Assembly: GCA_015521775.1 (NCBI GenBank)
Contig: WANN01000040.1
Location: 22,129 to 86,128, forward strand
Source: Thermoproteaceae archaeon
GTDB lineage: Archaea > Thermoproteota > Thermoprotei > Thermoproteales > Thermoproteaceae
Length of the DNA stretch: 64,000 bases
Reading direction: 5' to 3'
The notes below the pieces were generated by a model. It ran no database searches, was not told where the DNA came from, and worked only from the letters and a program-made list of their open reading frames with translations. Of this stretch, positions 50,615 through 59,540 are shown piece after piece (the first letter of the stretch is position 1; each line of letters opens with the position of its first letter). A program made the translations under genes and the position numbers.

Positions 50615-52613
50615 ACCGCCTGCGGAGGGCCAACGCGGCCGCCATCGCCAGGGCAGCCCCCATGCCGTACTTGTACAACTCTGCGTCGCGGCCGACCTGC
50701 TCCGCGAGCTCCCTCAATCTGGCGTTCTCCCCCTGCAGTTCCTCCACATCGCGTCTCAGCCTCGCGCTCTCCCCCCTCAGCGACTCCAGCTCCCTTACAT
50801 AGTCGTTGTACTTCCTGAGGAGCGGCTCAAGGCTTATCGCCGTGGCCAGGAGACGCCTTGACTCCACGTACGCCGCATACGCGTAGTCGAACGCCGAGGC
50901 GAATTGGGCGCCGAGGCCCCTGAATTTAAGCCTGTCAAAGTACACCTGTTGTTTAAACAATGTTATAGCGGACTCATAGTAGAACTCTATGTCGCTGAGC
51001 TCGTCCCCGAAATAGTCGGCCAGGCCCATGTCGTACAGCTGCCTAATGTTCCGCTGGGCCTTGAGGAGCAGGTCGACTATGACCCCCCTATCTATCGAGT
51101 CCAGGTCGAAGATCGAGAAGTAGGTGCGGGTGGCGTACATGCCGTAGAATATCTCCCTGAGGGAGAACGCAGGTCCCCACGCATTGCCGTAGGACATGGG
51201 CGTCTCAAGGGCATTAAACGCTATTGCCTTGGAAAACTTATTGTCTGCGTGGCTTGTTATGAAGGGGTGGTGCAGGCCCAGCACGTGCCCCACCTCGTGT
51301 ATGGCGACATACGTCAGCCCCACCCTCTTAAGCCCGTTCCATTCAGTGGCTATGAGTACCCCCCACGGCTCTCCCTCCTCGCTGGGATACATCTCCGGTA
51401 GGGCGACGCCGGTCGCTATTCCTCCCAGCGAGGAAGGCTTCTCGGTCACCAGCACGAAGACTGGGACCACGAACACGTTGGGCGGCCGCTCCACTATGCC
51501 CGACTTGCGTATGGTCAGGTAGGCCCTGACCATGTCTATTGTGACGCGGTCACCGGCGTCAGACACGACGTTCCTAAGCTCGCGCCTCAGATTTTCCCAG
51601 TCGGGCCTGCCCTCGAGAAGGTAGAAGTGGACCGCGAAGTAAGCGTATGGGTACAGGGTCTTGAGCGCCGATATAAACGCCTCGCCGTCGAATAGGCTTT
51701 GGAGCTGCCTGTACGTGAGGCCGCTGTCAGATAGGTCGACTATCCATATCTCTACGAGGATGTTATCAGCGAACTTCGGCCTATATATGTTGCCCCTAAT
51801 GAAGGCGAACCTCAGGGCCAGGTCCACATAGGTGCCCAACATCCTGCTCCTATCGTCTACGTCCTTCCAGGTCCCCGTAATGGGCACGTCGTTCAACAAC
51901 GCCCTATACGCTTGGAGGGGATGGGGCAACGTGCACACGTCCACCATCAGGGTCCTCCCCCACCAGCCGCCCCCATAGAACACCAGGCCCACGTCATATG
52001 CGGTGTTCCCAGTGTCTATGGAGGAGGCCTTGACGTAGTACGAGACCGGTCTGCCCACCAACGCCTCGCCGCACAACACGAAGAGCACGTTTTTATAGGC
52101 CAGCTCCGGGTACCGGCCGTACACATACGCGGTAAGGCCCTGGAGGAACTCGGCGGCGTCCACTGCCAGGACCTTGGTGGGGTCGATGTTCCGTTCCTCG
52201 AGGGCCCGCCTGTACTGCGCCGGGCTGAAGGACAAGGGCGCCATCTTGTTCTGGGCCTCCGGACTGGCAAGCAGGTCGGCCAGGCTCGTTGAATGCCTTT
52301 TAATGAGTTCCCCAGCATACGACTCGAGGCCCCCATCGGCCCTGTGGTCCTCAAGCGAAATCCTGAAAGTGTAGGGCAAGGGGGCGGTTATGTGGGTCGG
52401 CGTGAGCTCCCTGCTAACGTACTGCTCGTAGCCGTTGGCCTCACTGGGGTCGACGCCTATGAAGACCACGTGAAGCGTGTAGTTGGCCTCTATCTCAAGG
52501 GGCTCTAACATCGACGCGTTTGCCAGTAGGGGCAACGCCAGCAGCAATAGGAGGCACGTACATGGGCCTCCCTCGCCTGGGCGGAAGATGCCCGGCGCGG
52601 CGCTACGGGGCAT
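50562..52613 (-). CDS. secreted metalloprotease-like protein with coiled coil and C-terminal anchor
   Basis: This protein of about 683 residues starts with a signal peptide (CLLLLLALPLLANAS) after a short tail. The large ectodomain holds YVAIHEVGHVLGLHHP, an HExxHxxxxxH-type zinc motif like that of metzincins, so it may be a protease or a related zinc hydrolase. The C-terminal region has a heptad-type coiled coil (ELESLRGESARLRRDVEE, then LQGENARLRELAEQV), and then a hydrophobic anchor (GMGAALAMAAALAL) with a basic tail. The ATG at 52613 overlaps the stop of the PrsW-like gene by 1 nt, so the two are co-transcribed. Its substrates are unknown; activity is inferred from the motif. Confidence 0.75.
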   Translation of the reverse strand: MPRSAAPGIFRPGEGGPCTCLLLLLALPLLANASMLEPLEIEANYTLHVVFIGVDPSEANGYEQYVSRELTPTHITAPLPYTFRISLEDHRADGGLESYAGELIKRHSTSLADLLASPEAQNKMAPLSFSPAQYRRALEERNIDPTKVLAVDAAEFLQGLTAYVYGRYPELAYKNVLFVLCGEALVGRPVSYYVKASSIDTGNTAYDVGLVFYGGGWWGRTLMVDVCTLPHPLQAYRALLNDVPITGTWKDVDDRSRMLGTYVDLALRFAFIRGNIYRPKFADNILVEIWIVDLSDSGLTYRQLQSLFDGEAFISALKTLYPYAYFAVHFYLLEGRPDWENLRRELRNVVSDAGDRVTIDMVRAYLTIRKSGIVERPPNVFVVPVFVLVTEKPSSLGGIATGVALPEMYPSEEGEPWGVLIATEWNGLKRVGLTYVAIHEVGHVLGLHHPFITSHADNKFSKAIAFNALETPMSYGNAWGPAFSLREIFYGMYATRTYFSIFDLDSIDRGVIVDLLLKAQRNIRQLYDMGLADYFGDELSDIEFYYESAITLFKQQVYFDRLKFRGLGAQFASAFDYAYAAYVESRRLLATAISLEPLLRKYNDYVRELESLRGESARLRRDVEELQGENARLRELAEQVGRDAELYKYGMGAALAMAAALALRRRFRTSWRAPQGGAQYSAA

Positions 52614-53557
52614 CACTCCCTGGGCGCCATGCCCCTTGTATATCCCCACGCCACCTCGTCTTTGAGGGCCTCTATGAGGAGTCTCCTCGATATGGCGATT
52701 AGGTAGAGGGAGAGCGATCCGCGCACAGCCATGTCAATGATCCCACCCATGTTGGCCGCCACGTACGCTATGTACAGCACAACGACTGTCACGAGGAACG
52801 CAGGCACGGCGTCCCTCCCATTTATCTCTCCGTCAAGTGTCCTCTCGTATCCCAGCCAAAAACCTGCAAGACCCCCGACCATTATGAAGATCACGGACCA
52901 GAACACGGAGGACACCACTAGCCCGCTTGCCGGCAGGTCCAGCAGGGCTATATTTGCAAGGGGGTCGATCTGGGCGTCGAGGAAGCTCACCACAGCATAT
53001 ATAAGGGATAGCCCCGCCCCAAGCGAAGCGCCGTATACGAACCCGTCCACGTGGTCGTTCACCTCGTTGCCGTACTTCGACGTGGCGAAGATCGTTAGGC
53101 TGCCCACTATGAGGGACCCCAGTATTAGGGGGGCCAACAACGGCCAGTACGTAGAGCCCTTGCCGTATATCACCATGGGGGCCGCCGCCAAGCCCACAAC
53201 GGCGCCCATAGCGTAGACCAACAACACTATCCTCTTGGGCTCCGGCTCGTACTTGTCGGTGCGGAGTATCCACGCCAACAGGAGGAGGGGTGGCACCACA
53301 GCTGCTAGAAATGCAAGCGCGAAATGGGTCCTATCCCCGCTTATCACGAACTGCACGAGGTCCATGGGGCTCGAGAAGGATGGGGAAACCAATACGGCGG
53401 CGGTCACAGCGGCAGCCAGCACCATGACGACGCCTATGACCACCAACGCGGTCGAGAGGCCGCGCCCCATGTGGACCTCCCTGTACACGGCTTCTGAGGG
53501 CCTCGGCACCTCGGGCTTCGCCCCAACCAGCATCTTCAACGCCTTTGCCACTGACAT
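52613..53557 (-). CDS. PrsW-like integral membrane protein
   Basis: This 314-residue protein has seven to nine membrane segments. WILRTDKYEPEPKRIVLLVYAMG and the later DGFVYGASLGAGLSLIY resemble PrsW-family membrane proteases. The EExxK motif that normally supplies the catalytic Glu pair is not visible, so it may be inactive or a relative with another role. ATG 53557 is chosen over 53581 because a TATA-like cttttaatgg on the minus strand (53579-53588) lies about 25 nt upstream. It is translationally coupled to the metalloprotease-like gene. Confidence 0.65.
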   Translation of the reverse strand: MSVAKALKMLVGAKPEVPRPSEAVYREVHMGRGLSTALVVIGVVMVLAAAVTAAVLVSPSFSSPMDLVQFVISGDRTHFALAFLAAVVPPLLLLAWILRTDKYEPEPKRIVLLVYAMGAVVGLAAAPMVIYGKGSTYWPLLAPLILGSLIVGSLTIFATSKYGNEVNDHVDGFVYGASLGAGLSLIYAVVSFLDAQIDPLANIALLDLPASGLVVSSVFWSVIFIMVGGLAGFWLGYERTLDGEINGRDAVPAFLVTVVVLYIAYVAANMGGIIDMAVRGSLSLYLIAISRRLLIEALKDEVAWGYTRGMAPRE

Positions 53558-53617
53558 GACGGGGAAACAGGCCCGGGCCATTAAAAGGGTGGGTTTGACC
53601 CCGCAGGTCAGTACGGC

Positions 53618-54670
53618 CTAGCGCAGCCTATACCCGCAGTTGGGGCAAACTGCCTCGGTGCCGGCAAGTGGGTACCCACACGATGGGCACCTATGAGCGG
53701 CCGCAGGCTGCGTCCAGTGGGCGGCGTAGGGCGGAACGGCGCGTCTCCCCCTCCTAGATATGGCTATCCCCATCACGGCGATGGCCGCTACGAGCCCGCC
53801 TATCAGGAGCCTCGTGTCGTCGTCGGCGCCTCCTCCGTCTCCCGGCGATCCCCCCGTTCCTACCGTGCGCGTGACGGTTCGTGTTACGGTCTCCGTGATG
53901 ATGGTGGGAGTCGCCCTCACGGTCACAGTCCTCGTACGCGTCAGTATGACCGTGGTCGTCACCGGTGGAGGCGCCACCTTCTTATCCTCGCGCCGCGGCT
54001 GCTCGGCCCGCGTCTCCGTGGGGGTTGCGGTCTCCATGTCCCTCCCGGCGCCGCCTTCCCCGCCCTTTTCCTCCCCGCCTTCCTCGCCACATGGAACGAT
54101 GGGCTCGTCGGGGAGCTCCGGGATGCGGTTGCCCGCGTCGCCGCCTATGAAGCGTTCGGCGAGGAAGCGCGGCACGCCGCCCCTGGAATACCACCCCCCT
54201 TCAATATTGTTCCAGACCTGTGCCGACGCTAGGAGCCTGTTGGGGCTTACGATCACATGTGCGAGGTACTCCTCGTTGGGGCCGAAAATTGCCAGGAACG
54301 TCACGTCGTCGGCCCTCTCGATGTATAGGTAGAAGGTCGCGTTGATGCCCTCGAACCTGACGGGCCTGGCCTTGTCCTTGTAGGGCGTTGGGAGGAAAAC
54401 GAAGGGATATACGCGCCCCTCACCAACTGTACCGTCGCCGTTGATGACCACCCTCAGTTTTCTAGGCTCCTTGATCCCGCCGTCGCGGACCTCCGCATAC
54501 ACCACGTCAAGCACTATCGCGTCTCCCTCGACCTCGCTCACAGTGAGGGTAGCGCCATAGTAGACATCGCCGTCCACGCCGTTCTCGGAGAGGCATACGC
54601 CCGCCTTGACCCAGCCCGGCGCGGCCAACAGTAGCGGCACCAGTGACAGCAATGCGAGCAGCGCCCACAT
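53618..54670 (-). CDS. secreted ectodomain protein with stalk, membrane anchor and cytoplasmic zinc ribbon
   Basis: This 350-residue protein has a signal peptide (MWALLALLSLVPLLLAAPG) and a beta-rich ectodomain. A Glu/Gly-rich segment, a Thr/Val/Arg-rich stalk (TVILTRTRTVTVRATPT) and one membrane helix (LLIGGLVAAIAVMGIAI) follow. The C-terminal end, CPSCGYPLAGTEAVCPNCGY, is a double CxxC zinc ribbon, which would lie in the cytoplasm. Such a layout could couple an outer sensor to an inner zinc-ribbon partner. The ectodomain is unrecognised. It lies upstream of the PrsW-like gene on the same strand, with 60 nt between. Confidence 0.75.
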   Translation of the reverse strand: MWALLALLSLVPLLLAAPGWVKAGVCLSENGVDGDVYYGATLTVSEVEGDAIVLDVVYAEVRDGGIKEPRKLRVVINGDGTVGEGRVYPFVFLPTPYKDKARPVRFEGINATFYLYIERADDVTFLAIFGPNEEYLAHVIVSPNRLLASAQVWNNIEGGWYSRGGVPRFLAERFIGGDAGNRIPELPDEPIVPCGEEGGEEKGGEGGAGRDMETATPTETRAEQPRREDKKVAPPPVTTTVILTRTRTVTVRATPTIITETVTRTVTRTVGTGGSPGDGGGADDDTRLLIGGLVAAIAVMGIAISRRGRRAVPPYAAHWTQPAAAHRCPSCGYPLAGTEAVCPNCGYRLR

Positions 54671-54735
54671 GTCCCAAGCCCACAGCGGAAGTTACATAGC
54701 AGTTGGGTTTGCCCAGTCAGGTCAAACCAGTTGCC

Positions 54736-55128
54736 TCAAGCGTATATCGGTCCTCCCCCGCCCTTCTGCCTCTGCTCGGGAACCGGCATTGGGGGCGGGA
54801 GGCCCAGCTCCCTTGTCAGTAGGGCCGCCTCGAAGAGGCCCATCTGGAAGATGACCGCCGAGATCTCTGGGGGCACCATGCCCTTCCTGAACGACTCCTC
54901 GACTCTATCCACGTCGCCGCTTATCGATAGGACCCCCCTGACGGTGACCGTTATCACGGCAGGCGTGGTGGACACGGCAACCGTGAATGGGGCCTCCACG
55001 GAGTCGTGCCTCTTAGTGTATCTGGCCGTGTCCACGTTTATCTGGACGTTCAACTGCATCTGGGTTCCCGGGGGCGGATCGCCTATCCTCTCTGCATGAA
55101 GGTAATGGAACTTGACGGACACGTTCAT
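54736..55128 (-). CDS. hypothetical protein with a SecB-like layout, tentative
   Basis: This 130-residue protein begins MNVSVKFHYLHAERIG. It has four or five beta-strands (MQLNVQINVDT, APFTVAVSTT, VITVTVRGVLSI), then two helices (VPPEISAVIFQMGLFEAALL) and a PPPMPVP tail. The strand-helix-Pro-rich order resembles SecB, the export chaperone, as does the place among surface-protein genes, but this is by eye only. The frame extends to 55281; a TATA-like ctttaaaag on the minus strand (55150-55158) supports ATG 55128. The role is unproven. Confidence 0.55.
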   Translation of the reverse strand: MNVSVKFHYLHAERIGDPPPGTQMQLNVQINVDTARYTKRHDSVEAPFTVAVSTTPAVITVTVRGVLSISGDVDRVEESFRKGMVPPEISAVIFQMGLFEAALLTRELGLPPPMPVPEQRQKGGGGPIYA

Positions 55129-55272
55129 CGGCTTGGGTGATGTACTTAGCCTTTTAAAGCCTAGCCTTCCCGTTCCGCCGGCGACTGGGCCATGTCCCTT
55201 GGTCCAACGCCCACGCTGGGGCCATACCTGTGGACAAGTGTGATGTATATATACAGGCGACACCCCCAGCAC

Positions 55273-55851
55273 ATGGACCACTACAAGTCTGCGCTTATTT
55301 CGGTCTCCAAAGCGCTGCGGCGCCGCGACGTGGACTTCGTCCTCATCGGAAGCGCCGTGCTCCCCCTACTATATAACATAGACATAGATCCACGCGACCT
55401 CGACCTCTTCATAAGGAACTTCAGCACGGTCATGGACTACGAACTCTTCGAGGAGATCGCACGGGAAAACGACTGGGACATAGGCACCACGACGCACGGC
55501 ACAGTATTCTACGAATTGGTGGTAGGCGACCACGTGGTCAGGGTGGACCTCCTTGAAAATATCCTGGACATATATGTGCCTCCCCAACTGCTCGACAACG
55601 CGGTGAGACTGAGACTCGACGGCGTTGAGGTGCCCAGCATTAGGCTGGAGGACCTCCTCCTGCTCAAAGCCAGGGCAGCGGCAAAGGAGGACGAGGAGTT
55701 CATCAGCGACGTTGCGTGGCGCATATCCGACGTGCTGTCCGGGATCACAATTGACAGGGAATACATGAAGAGGGCCGTGAGGTATTTCCCCGAGGACGAA
55801 CAGGAATCAATAATCAAGAGGCTCGAAAAGAACGGCATCTACCTAGAGTAG
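55273..55851 (+). CDS. nucleotidyltransferase-fold protein (AbiEii/MNT-like)
   Basis: This 192-residue protein has RRDVDFVLIGSAVLPLLYN, IDPRDLDLFI and VVRVDLLENIL, the Gly-Ser...Asp-x-Asp and third Asp pattern of polymerase-beta-type nucleotidyltransferases. The helical C-terminus includes RLEDLLLLKARAA, as in AbiEii- and DUF6036-like proteins. No partner toxin or HEPN gene is adjacent. The frame opens at 55192, but a TATA-like tgtatatatac (55244-55254) favours ATG 55273. It may be an orphan antitoxin-type or tRNA-modifying enzyme. Confidence 0.75.
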   Translation: MDHYKSALISVSKALRRRDVDFVLIGSAVLPLLYNIDIDPRDLDLFIRNFSTVMDYELFEEIARENDWDIGTTTHGTVFYELVVGDHVVRVDLLENILDIYVPPQLLDNAVRLRLDGVEVPSIRLEDLLLLKARAAAKEDEEFISDVAWRISDVLSGITIDREYMKRAVRYFPEDEQESIIKRLEKNGIYLE

Positions 55852-55878
55852 ATGTTGGGCAAAGCTCTAGGAGGGGAC

Positions 55879-56748
55879 TCAGAAATACTTCCAGCCCCTG
55901 TAGGGTAACGCCCCGCCCTTATAGTATACTGTTCCCCCACCCTCGACCACGTCCGCGAAGTCCACCAGTCCGATGTCCCTTAAGTACCCCACACAGGCTG
56001 GGCTGACCGCCAGCACCGGCACGTACTCCTCGCCTCCGTTGAAGACCGCGTCCTCGTCTATGGGCTCCTCGTCGCTCGGCGTGGGCAACCTGCGCACGAC
56101 TATATCGGTGTCCCCACTTACCATGGTCCAGAGCACGTCTGCAAGCCCATCGCTTGAGTCCATGGACGCCTTGACGCAGTTCAGAGGTATGTCGTCGAGG
56201 AGCGACCAGTCCAGGGTGGGTCTCTTCAGCATGTCCATCCCCCTAGTGGCGGCACCTGTCAGCGGGCCGCCCGACAGGTGCTTGAACGCCATCCCGGTTA
56301 GGCCGAAGACGGGTAGCGTCACGAGCGTTGTCCCCGGGGGAGCCCTCCTCGGTATCCTACGTGGGGCCAGACCAAGCACCGCTATGTCTATCACAGCGTC
56401 GCCTCTGGACTCGTTGAGGTCGCCACCGAGGTACCTAGCCCCATTATATGCTGCCGCTTGGGCGACACCGCGCGCAACCTCAACTGCGTCGGCCGCCCTA
56501 TCGCTTGGGACGGATATGGACGCAAGCACCGCCAGGGGCCTGGCGAACTTGGCGTATAGGTCGCTGAGCGCTCCGACAGTTGCCCGCCAGCCCACGTCGT
56601 ACATGTCATGTATCGGCAACATGTAGTTGGAGAGGGCGGCCCCATCTATCTTCAACGCGACTAGCTTGCCGTCGACCTCGAGGTACTGCACGTCGTTGTC
56701 CTCCCCCCCTATTAGTCCCAGTATACGCGTTACGAGCTCCCGCTCCAT
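55879..56748 (-). CDS. thiL: thiamine-monophosphate kinase
   Basis: This ATP-dependent kinase converts thiamine monophosphate to thiamine diphosphate. The 289-residue PurM/ThiL fold shows GGDLNESRGDAVIDIAVLG, the substrate motif ASMDSSDGLADVLW, and FNGGEEYVPVLAV (GGEDYEL-like). It is slightly shorter than bacterial ThiL. It supplies the cofactor needed by the IolD-type enzyme elsewhere in the window, though that link is only general. A winged-helix gene lies upstream on the same strand and YjbQ follows that, so a thiamine-related cluster is possible. Confidence 0.85.
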   Translation of the reverse strand: MERELVTRILGLIGGEDNDVQYLEVDGKLVALKIDGAALSNYMLPIHDMYDVGWRATVGALSDLYAKFARPLAVLASISVPSDRAADAVEVARGVAQAAAYNGARYLGGDLNESRGDAVIDIAVLGLAPRRIPRRAPPGTTLVTLPVFGLTGMAFKHLSGGPLTGAATRGMDMLKRPTLDWSLLDDIPLNCVKASMDSSDGLADVLWTMVSGDTDIVVRRLPTPSDEEPIDEDAVFNGGEEYVPVLAVSPACVGYLRDIGLVDFADVVEGGGTVYYKGGALPYRGWKYF

Positions 56749-56792
56749 TTGGCCGTCCGCGCCCCCTCAACACCGTCCTGTGTGCGGCATGC

Positions 56793-57128
56793 CTAAAGCC
56801 CAAGGTCCATAATTATCCGCTCTATCTCTTCGACCCTCCCCTCTTTGCATAGGTCCCAAAGCGGGCTAGTCCTACATATCCGGTACCTCACCTTGCTACG
56901 CGTCATGTCGGCCTCGAGGAAACCGCTTTCCACCAACCTGTCTATTACATGCTTCACCACTGTGAGGACCACGGGCGCCCCGACATCCACGTCGGCTAAC
57001 TCCAGGAGCTTGCGCGGTATGAAGCTTATGCATGTGCCCCTGGCGGGGGCAACGGCCATGATCAGGCCCTTAGCTACGGCCTTCACGATTAGGTCGAAGC
57101 GGGAATACGTGAGGACGGTACGCGTCAT
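56793..57128 (-). CDS. small winged-helix-type hypothetical protein
   Basis: This protein of about 111 residues starts MTRTVLTYSRFDLIVKAVAK. It contains ISFIPRKLLELADVDVGAPV and VLTVVKHVIDRLVESGFLE, a helix-turn-helix-like arrangement with a possible wing (SKVRYRIC). It may be a regulator; no DNA target is known. ATG 57128 is preferred over 57146 because a TATA-like ctattaaaat on the minus strand (57146-57156) lies about 25 nt upstream. It lies between yjbQ and thiL, about 44 nt from thiL, and may be co-transcribed with it. Confidence 0.62.
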   Translation of the reverse strand: MTRTVLTYSRFDLIVKAVAKGLIMAVAPARGTCISFIPRKLLELADVDVGAPVVLTVVKHVIDRLVESGFLEADMTRSKVRYRICRTSPLWDLCKEGRVEEIERIIMDLGL

Positions 57129-57219
57129 GGACTTCCTTGCAGCCAAATTTTAATAGTGGACGTTCGAATTTGGTTGAGACGTCAGGAGTACTATTCCTGT
57201 CATCGGTCCTGAAAGATGG

Positions 57220-57633
57220 TCACATGCCCAACACCACTACGATTATGCGCCTCTGCGGTCGCGGACCGTCTAACTCTACGAACATGACCTCCTGCCAGGT
57301 CCCCCTTACAAGCCTTGCGTTGATAACAGGAAACACGAGGAAGTGTCCCGTGAAGACGCTTGCGAGGTGCGCGTGGGCATTGTCATCTATCCTGTTGTGT
57401 TCGTAGGGGGCGTTTGGAGGGAAAAGCGATTTGACCCTCGACACAATATCCCTTACCAGCCCCGGCTCGTTTTCGTTGGCTATGAGGATGCCGGTGGCGT
57501 GTGGGGCATAGACTAGGCATAGCCCTTCCCCGATGCCGCTCCGCTCAACAACGTGCTCCACGTGGCGGGTCAACAATACCACCTGCTCCCTGCCCTCCGT
57601 CGAGAACCTTATTTCCTCCGTGTGGACCCGCAC
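57220..57633 (-). CDS. YjbQ/UPF0047-family protein (possible secondary thiamine-phosphate synthase)
   Basis: This 137-residue protein has the family hallmarks: YAPHATGILIANENEPG, HNRIDDNAHAHLASVFTG, and LVRGTWQEVMFVELDGPR. The conserved His residues form a metal-binding trimer site. Some members have weak thiamine-phosphate synthase activity, but the main role is uncertain. Its place near thiL strengthens a thiamine link here. A TATA-like agatatataag on the minus strand (57651-57661) gives a leaderless ATG at 57633. Confidence 0.88.
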   Translation of the reverse strand: MRVHTEEIRFSTEGREQVVLLTRHVEHVVERSGIGEGLCLVYAPHATGILIANENEPGLVRDIVSRVKSLFPPNAPYEHNRIDDNAHAHLASVFTGHFLVFPVINARLVRGTWQEVMFVELDGPRPQRRIIVVVLGM

Positions 57634-57661
57634 GTTGGGGAGTCACGCACTGCTTATATAT

Positions 57662-58423
57662 CTAGCGAGCCAGGACCGTAAGCGCAACGATTCCCACCAC
57701 TGTTTCAGATATGAGGTTTACCGTTTCGTTGTTTACGTAGTGCGATCCCTTAACCTCGGACACCTCGCAGTTTTTGTCGTCCCTTATCGTCCCATCCCTA
57801 CAGACATAGCGCACCTGCACCGTGGCGCCCAGCAAGGTGTCTAGGAGGTTGCCAGTGAACCCAAGCACGGACACGACAAGTAGCTGGAATGTGGTGAGTA
57901 GGCCCAGAAGGGACGCCACAGTGCCTATGAAGGCCGATCCGAGCGCTCCCCCAAGGAGCCCCACTGCCGTGACGGCCCCCGAAGTTCCCGGATCGACGTG
58001 TGTCCAGGGCCTCAACATCATCCTCGGCCTGCCGCCGAAGGCCACGCCCAGCTCTGAGGCCCAGGTATCCGAGTTGGCGCTTGCTATGGCCGTGACGACC
58101 GCAACGTAGGCCCTGGCATCGTACGCGGCGAGCACGGTGAAGGCCAGTATGGGGGCCCCTACTCCCACCACTTGGCCCAGGCTTCTCCCCTCCACGTCCT
58201 TAAGCCCGATACTGGCCTTGTACCCGCCCCTTACCTTGGTCAGGACACTCGAAGAGAGGAAGAACGCTATTAGGAGGAGGAAGAGCCTTATGTCCACGAT
58301 TGCCGTCGCTGCGCCCATCACGAACGCCATGGCGGCCCCCCGCTTCTTTAGGTATCTCCTCCTAAGCGATATGGCGCTAAGCAACGCCGATACGAGTAGT
58401 GCGGCCAGCAGTGCTGTCTCCAT
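57662..58423 (-). CDS. DUF92-family membrane protein (phytyl-phosphate-kinase-like)
   Basis: This 253-residue protein has about six membrane segments. It carries the DUF92 phrases GYKASIGLKDVEGRS, AIASANSDTWASELGVAFG, VDPGTSGAVTAVG and GNLLDTLLGATVQ. Plant DUF92 proteins (VTE6) phosphorylate phytyl phosphate, and in archaea an isoprenyl phosphate kinase role is plausible. Here it is divergent from prenyl synthase and isopentenyl phosphate kinase genes, which supports isoprenoid work (inference). The frame extends to 58471; a TATA-like tattaatc on the minus strand (58444-58453) supports ATG 58423. Confidence 0.82.
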   Translation of the reverse strand: METALLAALLVSALLSAISLRRRYLKKRGAAMAFVMGAATAIVDIRLFLLLIAFFLSSSVLTKVRGGYKASIGLKDVEGRSLGQVVGVGAPILAFTVLAAYDARAYVAVVTAIASANSDTWASELGVAFGGRPRMMLRPWTHVDPGTSGAVTAVGLLGGALGSAFIGTVASLLGLLTTFQLLVVSVLGFTGNLLDTLLGATVQVRYVCRDGTIRDDKNCEVSEVKGSHYVNNETVNLISETVVGIVALTVLAR

Positions 58424-58529
58424 CTCGCGCAAAACCTTTACGTTGATTAATAATGATTTCCTGCGCGGCATTCACGGGCCCAAATTTGTGGGTGGGCCAC
58501 AACTTTAAACCGATCCATATTTGGTGACC

Positions 58530-59540
58530 ATGGATATAGTGTCCAGCCTCTATGGAAGGTACGGCGAGAATGTGGAGAAGGTCCTCGAACATTACCTGTC
58601 GATCGACGTGGACCCATCGTTCAGGGATGCAGTGCTGTACCAGGTGAGGACGGGGGGCAAGCGCATACGGCCCCTGATAACGCTCCTAGTCGCAGATGCT
58701 TTAGGCGACCACCTCAGGGCCTTGCCCGCCGCAGCAATAGTGGAACTCATACACAATTACTCTCTAATATATGACGACATAATTGACAGGTCTGACCTAA
58801 GGAGGGGCAAACCCACGGTAAGGAAGCTGTTTGGAGATTATGCTGCTATGCTTGTCGGCATATGGTATAGGGAGGCCATAGAGGAGGCCATCCTGGACAC
58901 CCCGAACCCCCTTGTGTTCATGAGGGAGGTGGCCAAGACCATAAAGAGCATAGACGAGGGGGAAAGACTTGACATACTCTTCGAGCGGGCGGGAAGGGAG
59001 GACCCATACTTCGTCGGTGCGCGTCCCCCCACAGTTACCTGGGACGATTACTTGAGGCTCATAAGGCTTAAGACCGCCAGCCTCTTCAGCGCCAGCGCCA
59101 AGTTTGGGGCCCTGTCCACCACGGAAGACCAGCATATAATAAGCGAGGTGGCCAGGTTCGGCGAGTCGTTGGGCATAGCGTTCCAAATCACAGACGACGT
59201 CCTGGACGTGTTCGGCGATGTGACCAGGTTCGGCAAGGAGGTGGGCAAGGACATAAAGGAGCACAAGATAGGCAACGCGGTTGTGCTGCTGGCGCTCGAG
59301 GAGCTAGACGTTGCCGATCGCCGCACATTGCTCGGCATACTGTCCAAGGACCGTGTAGATGATGCCGATGTCCGTACGGCTGTGGACCTAATATCCGGCA
59401 CCAAGGCTAGGGAGAGGGCCGTAGGGGAGGCGCGGAGATACATGGAGGCGGCCTTGACGTCGCTGAGGGTGCTGCCCGACGCCGAGCGGCGAAGGGAACT
59501 GGAGGAGCTGGCCACGTTCGTGGTTTTCAGGGAGTACTGA
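58530..59540 (+). CDS. polyprenyl (geranylgeranyl/farnesylgeranyl) diphosphate synthase
   Basis: This 336-residue trans-prenyltransferase makes the isoprenoid chains of archaeal lipids. It has [13 protein letters not shown], the first Asp-rich motif [16 protein letters not shown], the second Asp-rich motif [10 protein letters not shown], and the KEVGKDI motif. The product length is set by residues before the first motif, here HNYSLI; the exact chain length is not certain. ATG 58530 is chosen because tttaaac (58504-58510) lies about 25 nt upstream. The stop overlaps the start of the isopentenyl phosphate kinase gene by 1 nt, so they form one operon. Confidence 0.92.
   Translation: MDIVSSLYGRYGENVEKVLEHYLSIDVDPSFRDAVLYQVRTGGKRIRPLITLLVADALGDHLRALPAAAIVELIHNYSLIYDDIIDRSDLRRGKPTVRKLFGDYAAMLVGIWYREAIEEAILDTPNPLVFMREVAKTIKSIDEGERLDILFERAGREDPYFVGARPPTVTWDDYLRLIRLKTASLFSASAKFGALSTTEDQHIISEVARFGESLGIAFQITDDVLDVFGDVTRFGKEVGKDIKEHKIGNAVVLLALEELDVADRRTLLGILSKDRVDDADVRTAVDLISGTKARERAVGEARRYMEAALTSLRVLPDAERRRELEELATFVVFREY

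Noticed and set aside
52613..53557. Active PrsW protease
   Set aside because: The EPEP and DGxxYG regions fit, but the EExxK catalytic motif is missing, so I call it only PrsW-like.
55973..56626. Plus-strand open frame opposite thiL
   Set aside because: It has no recognisable pattern and thiL on the other strand shows clear kinase motifs.
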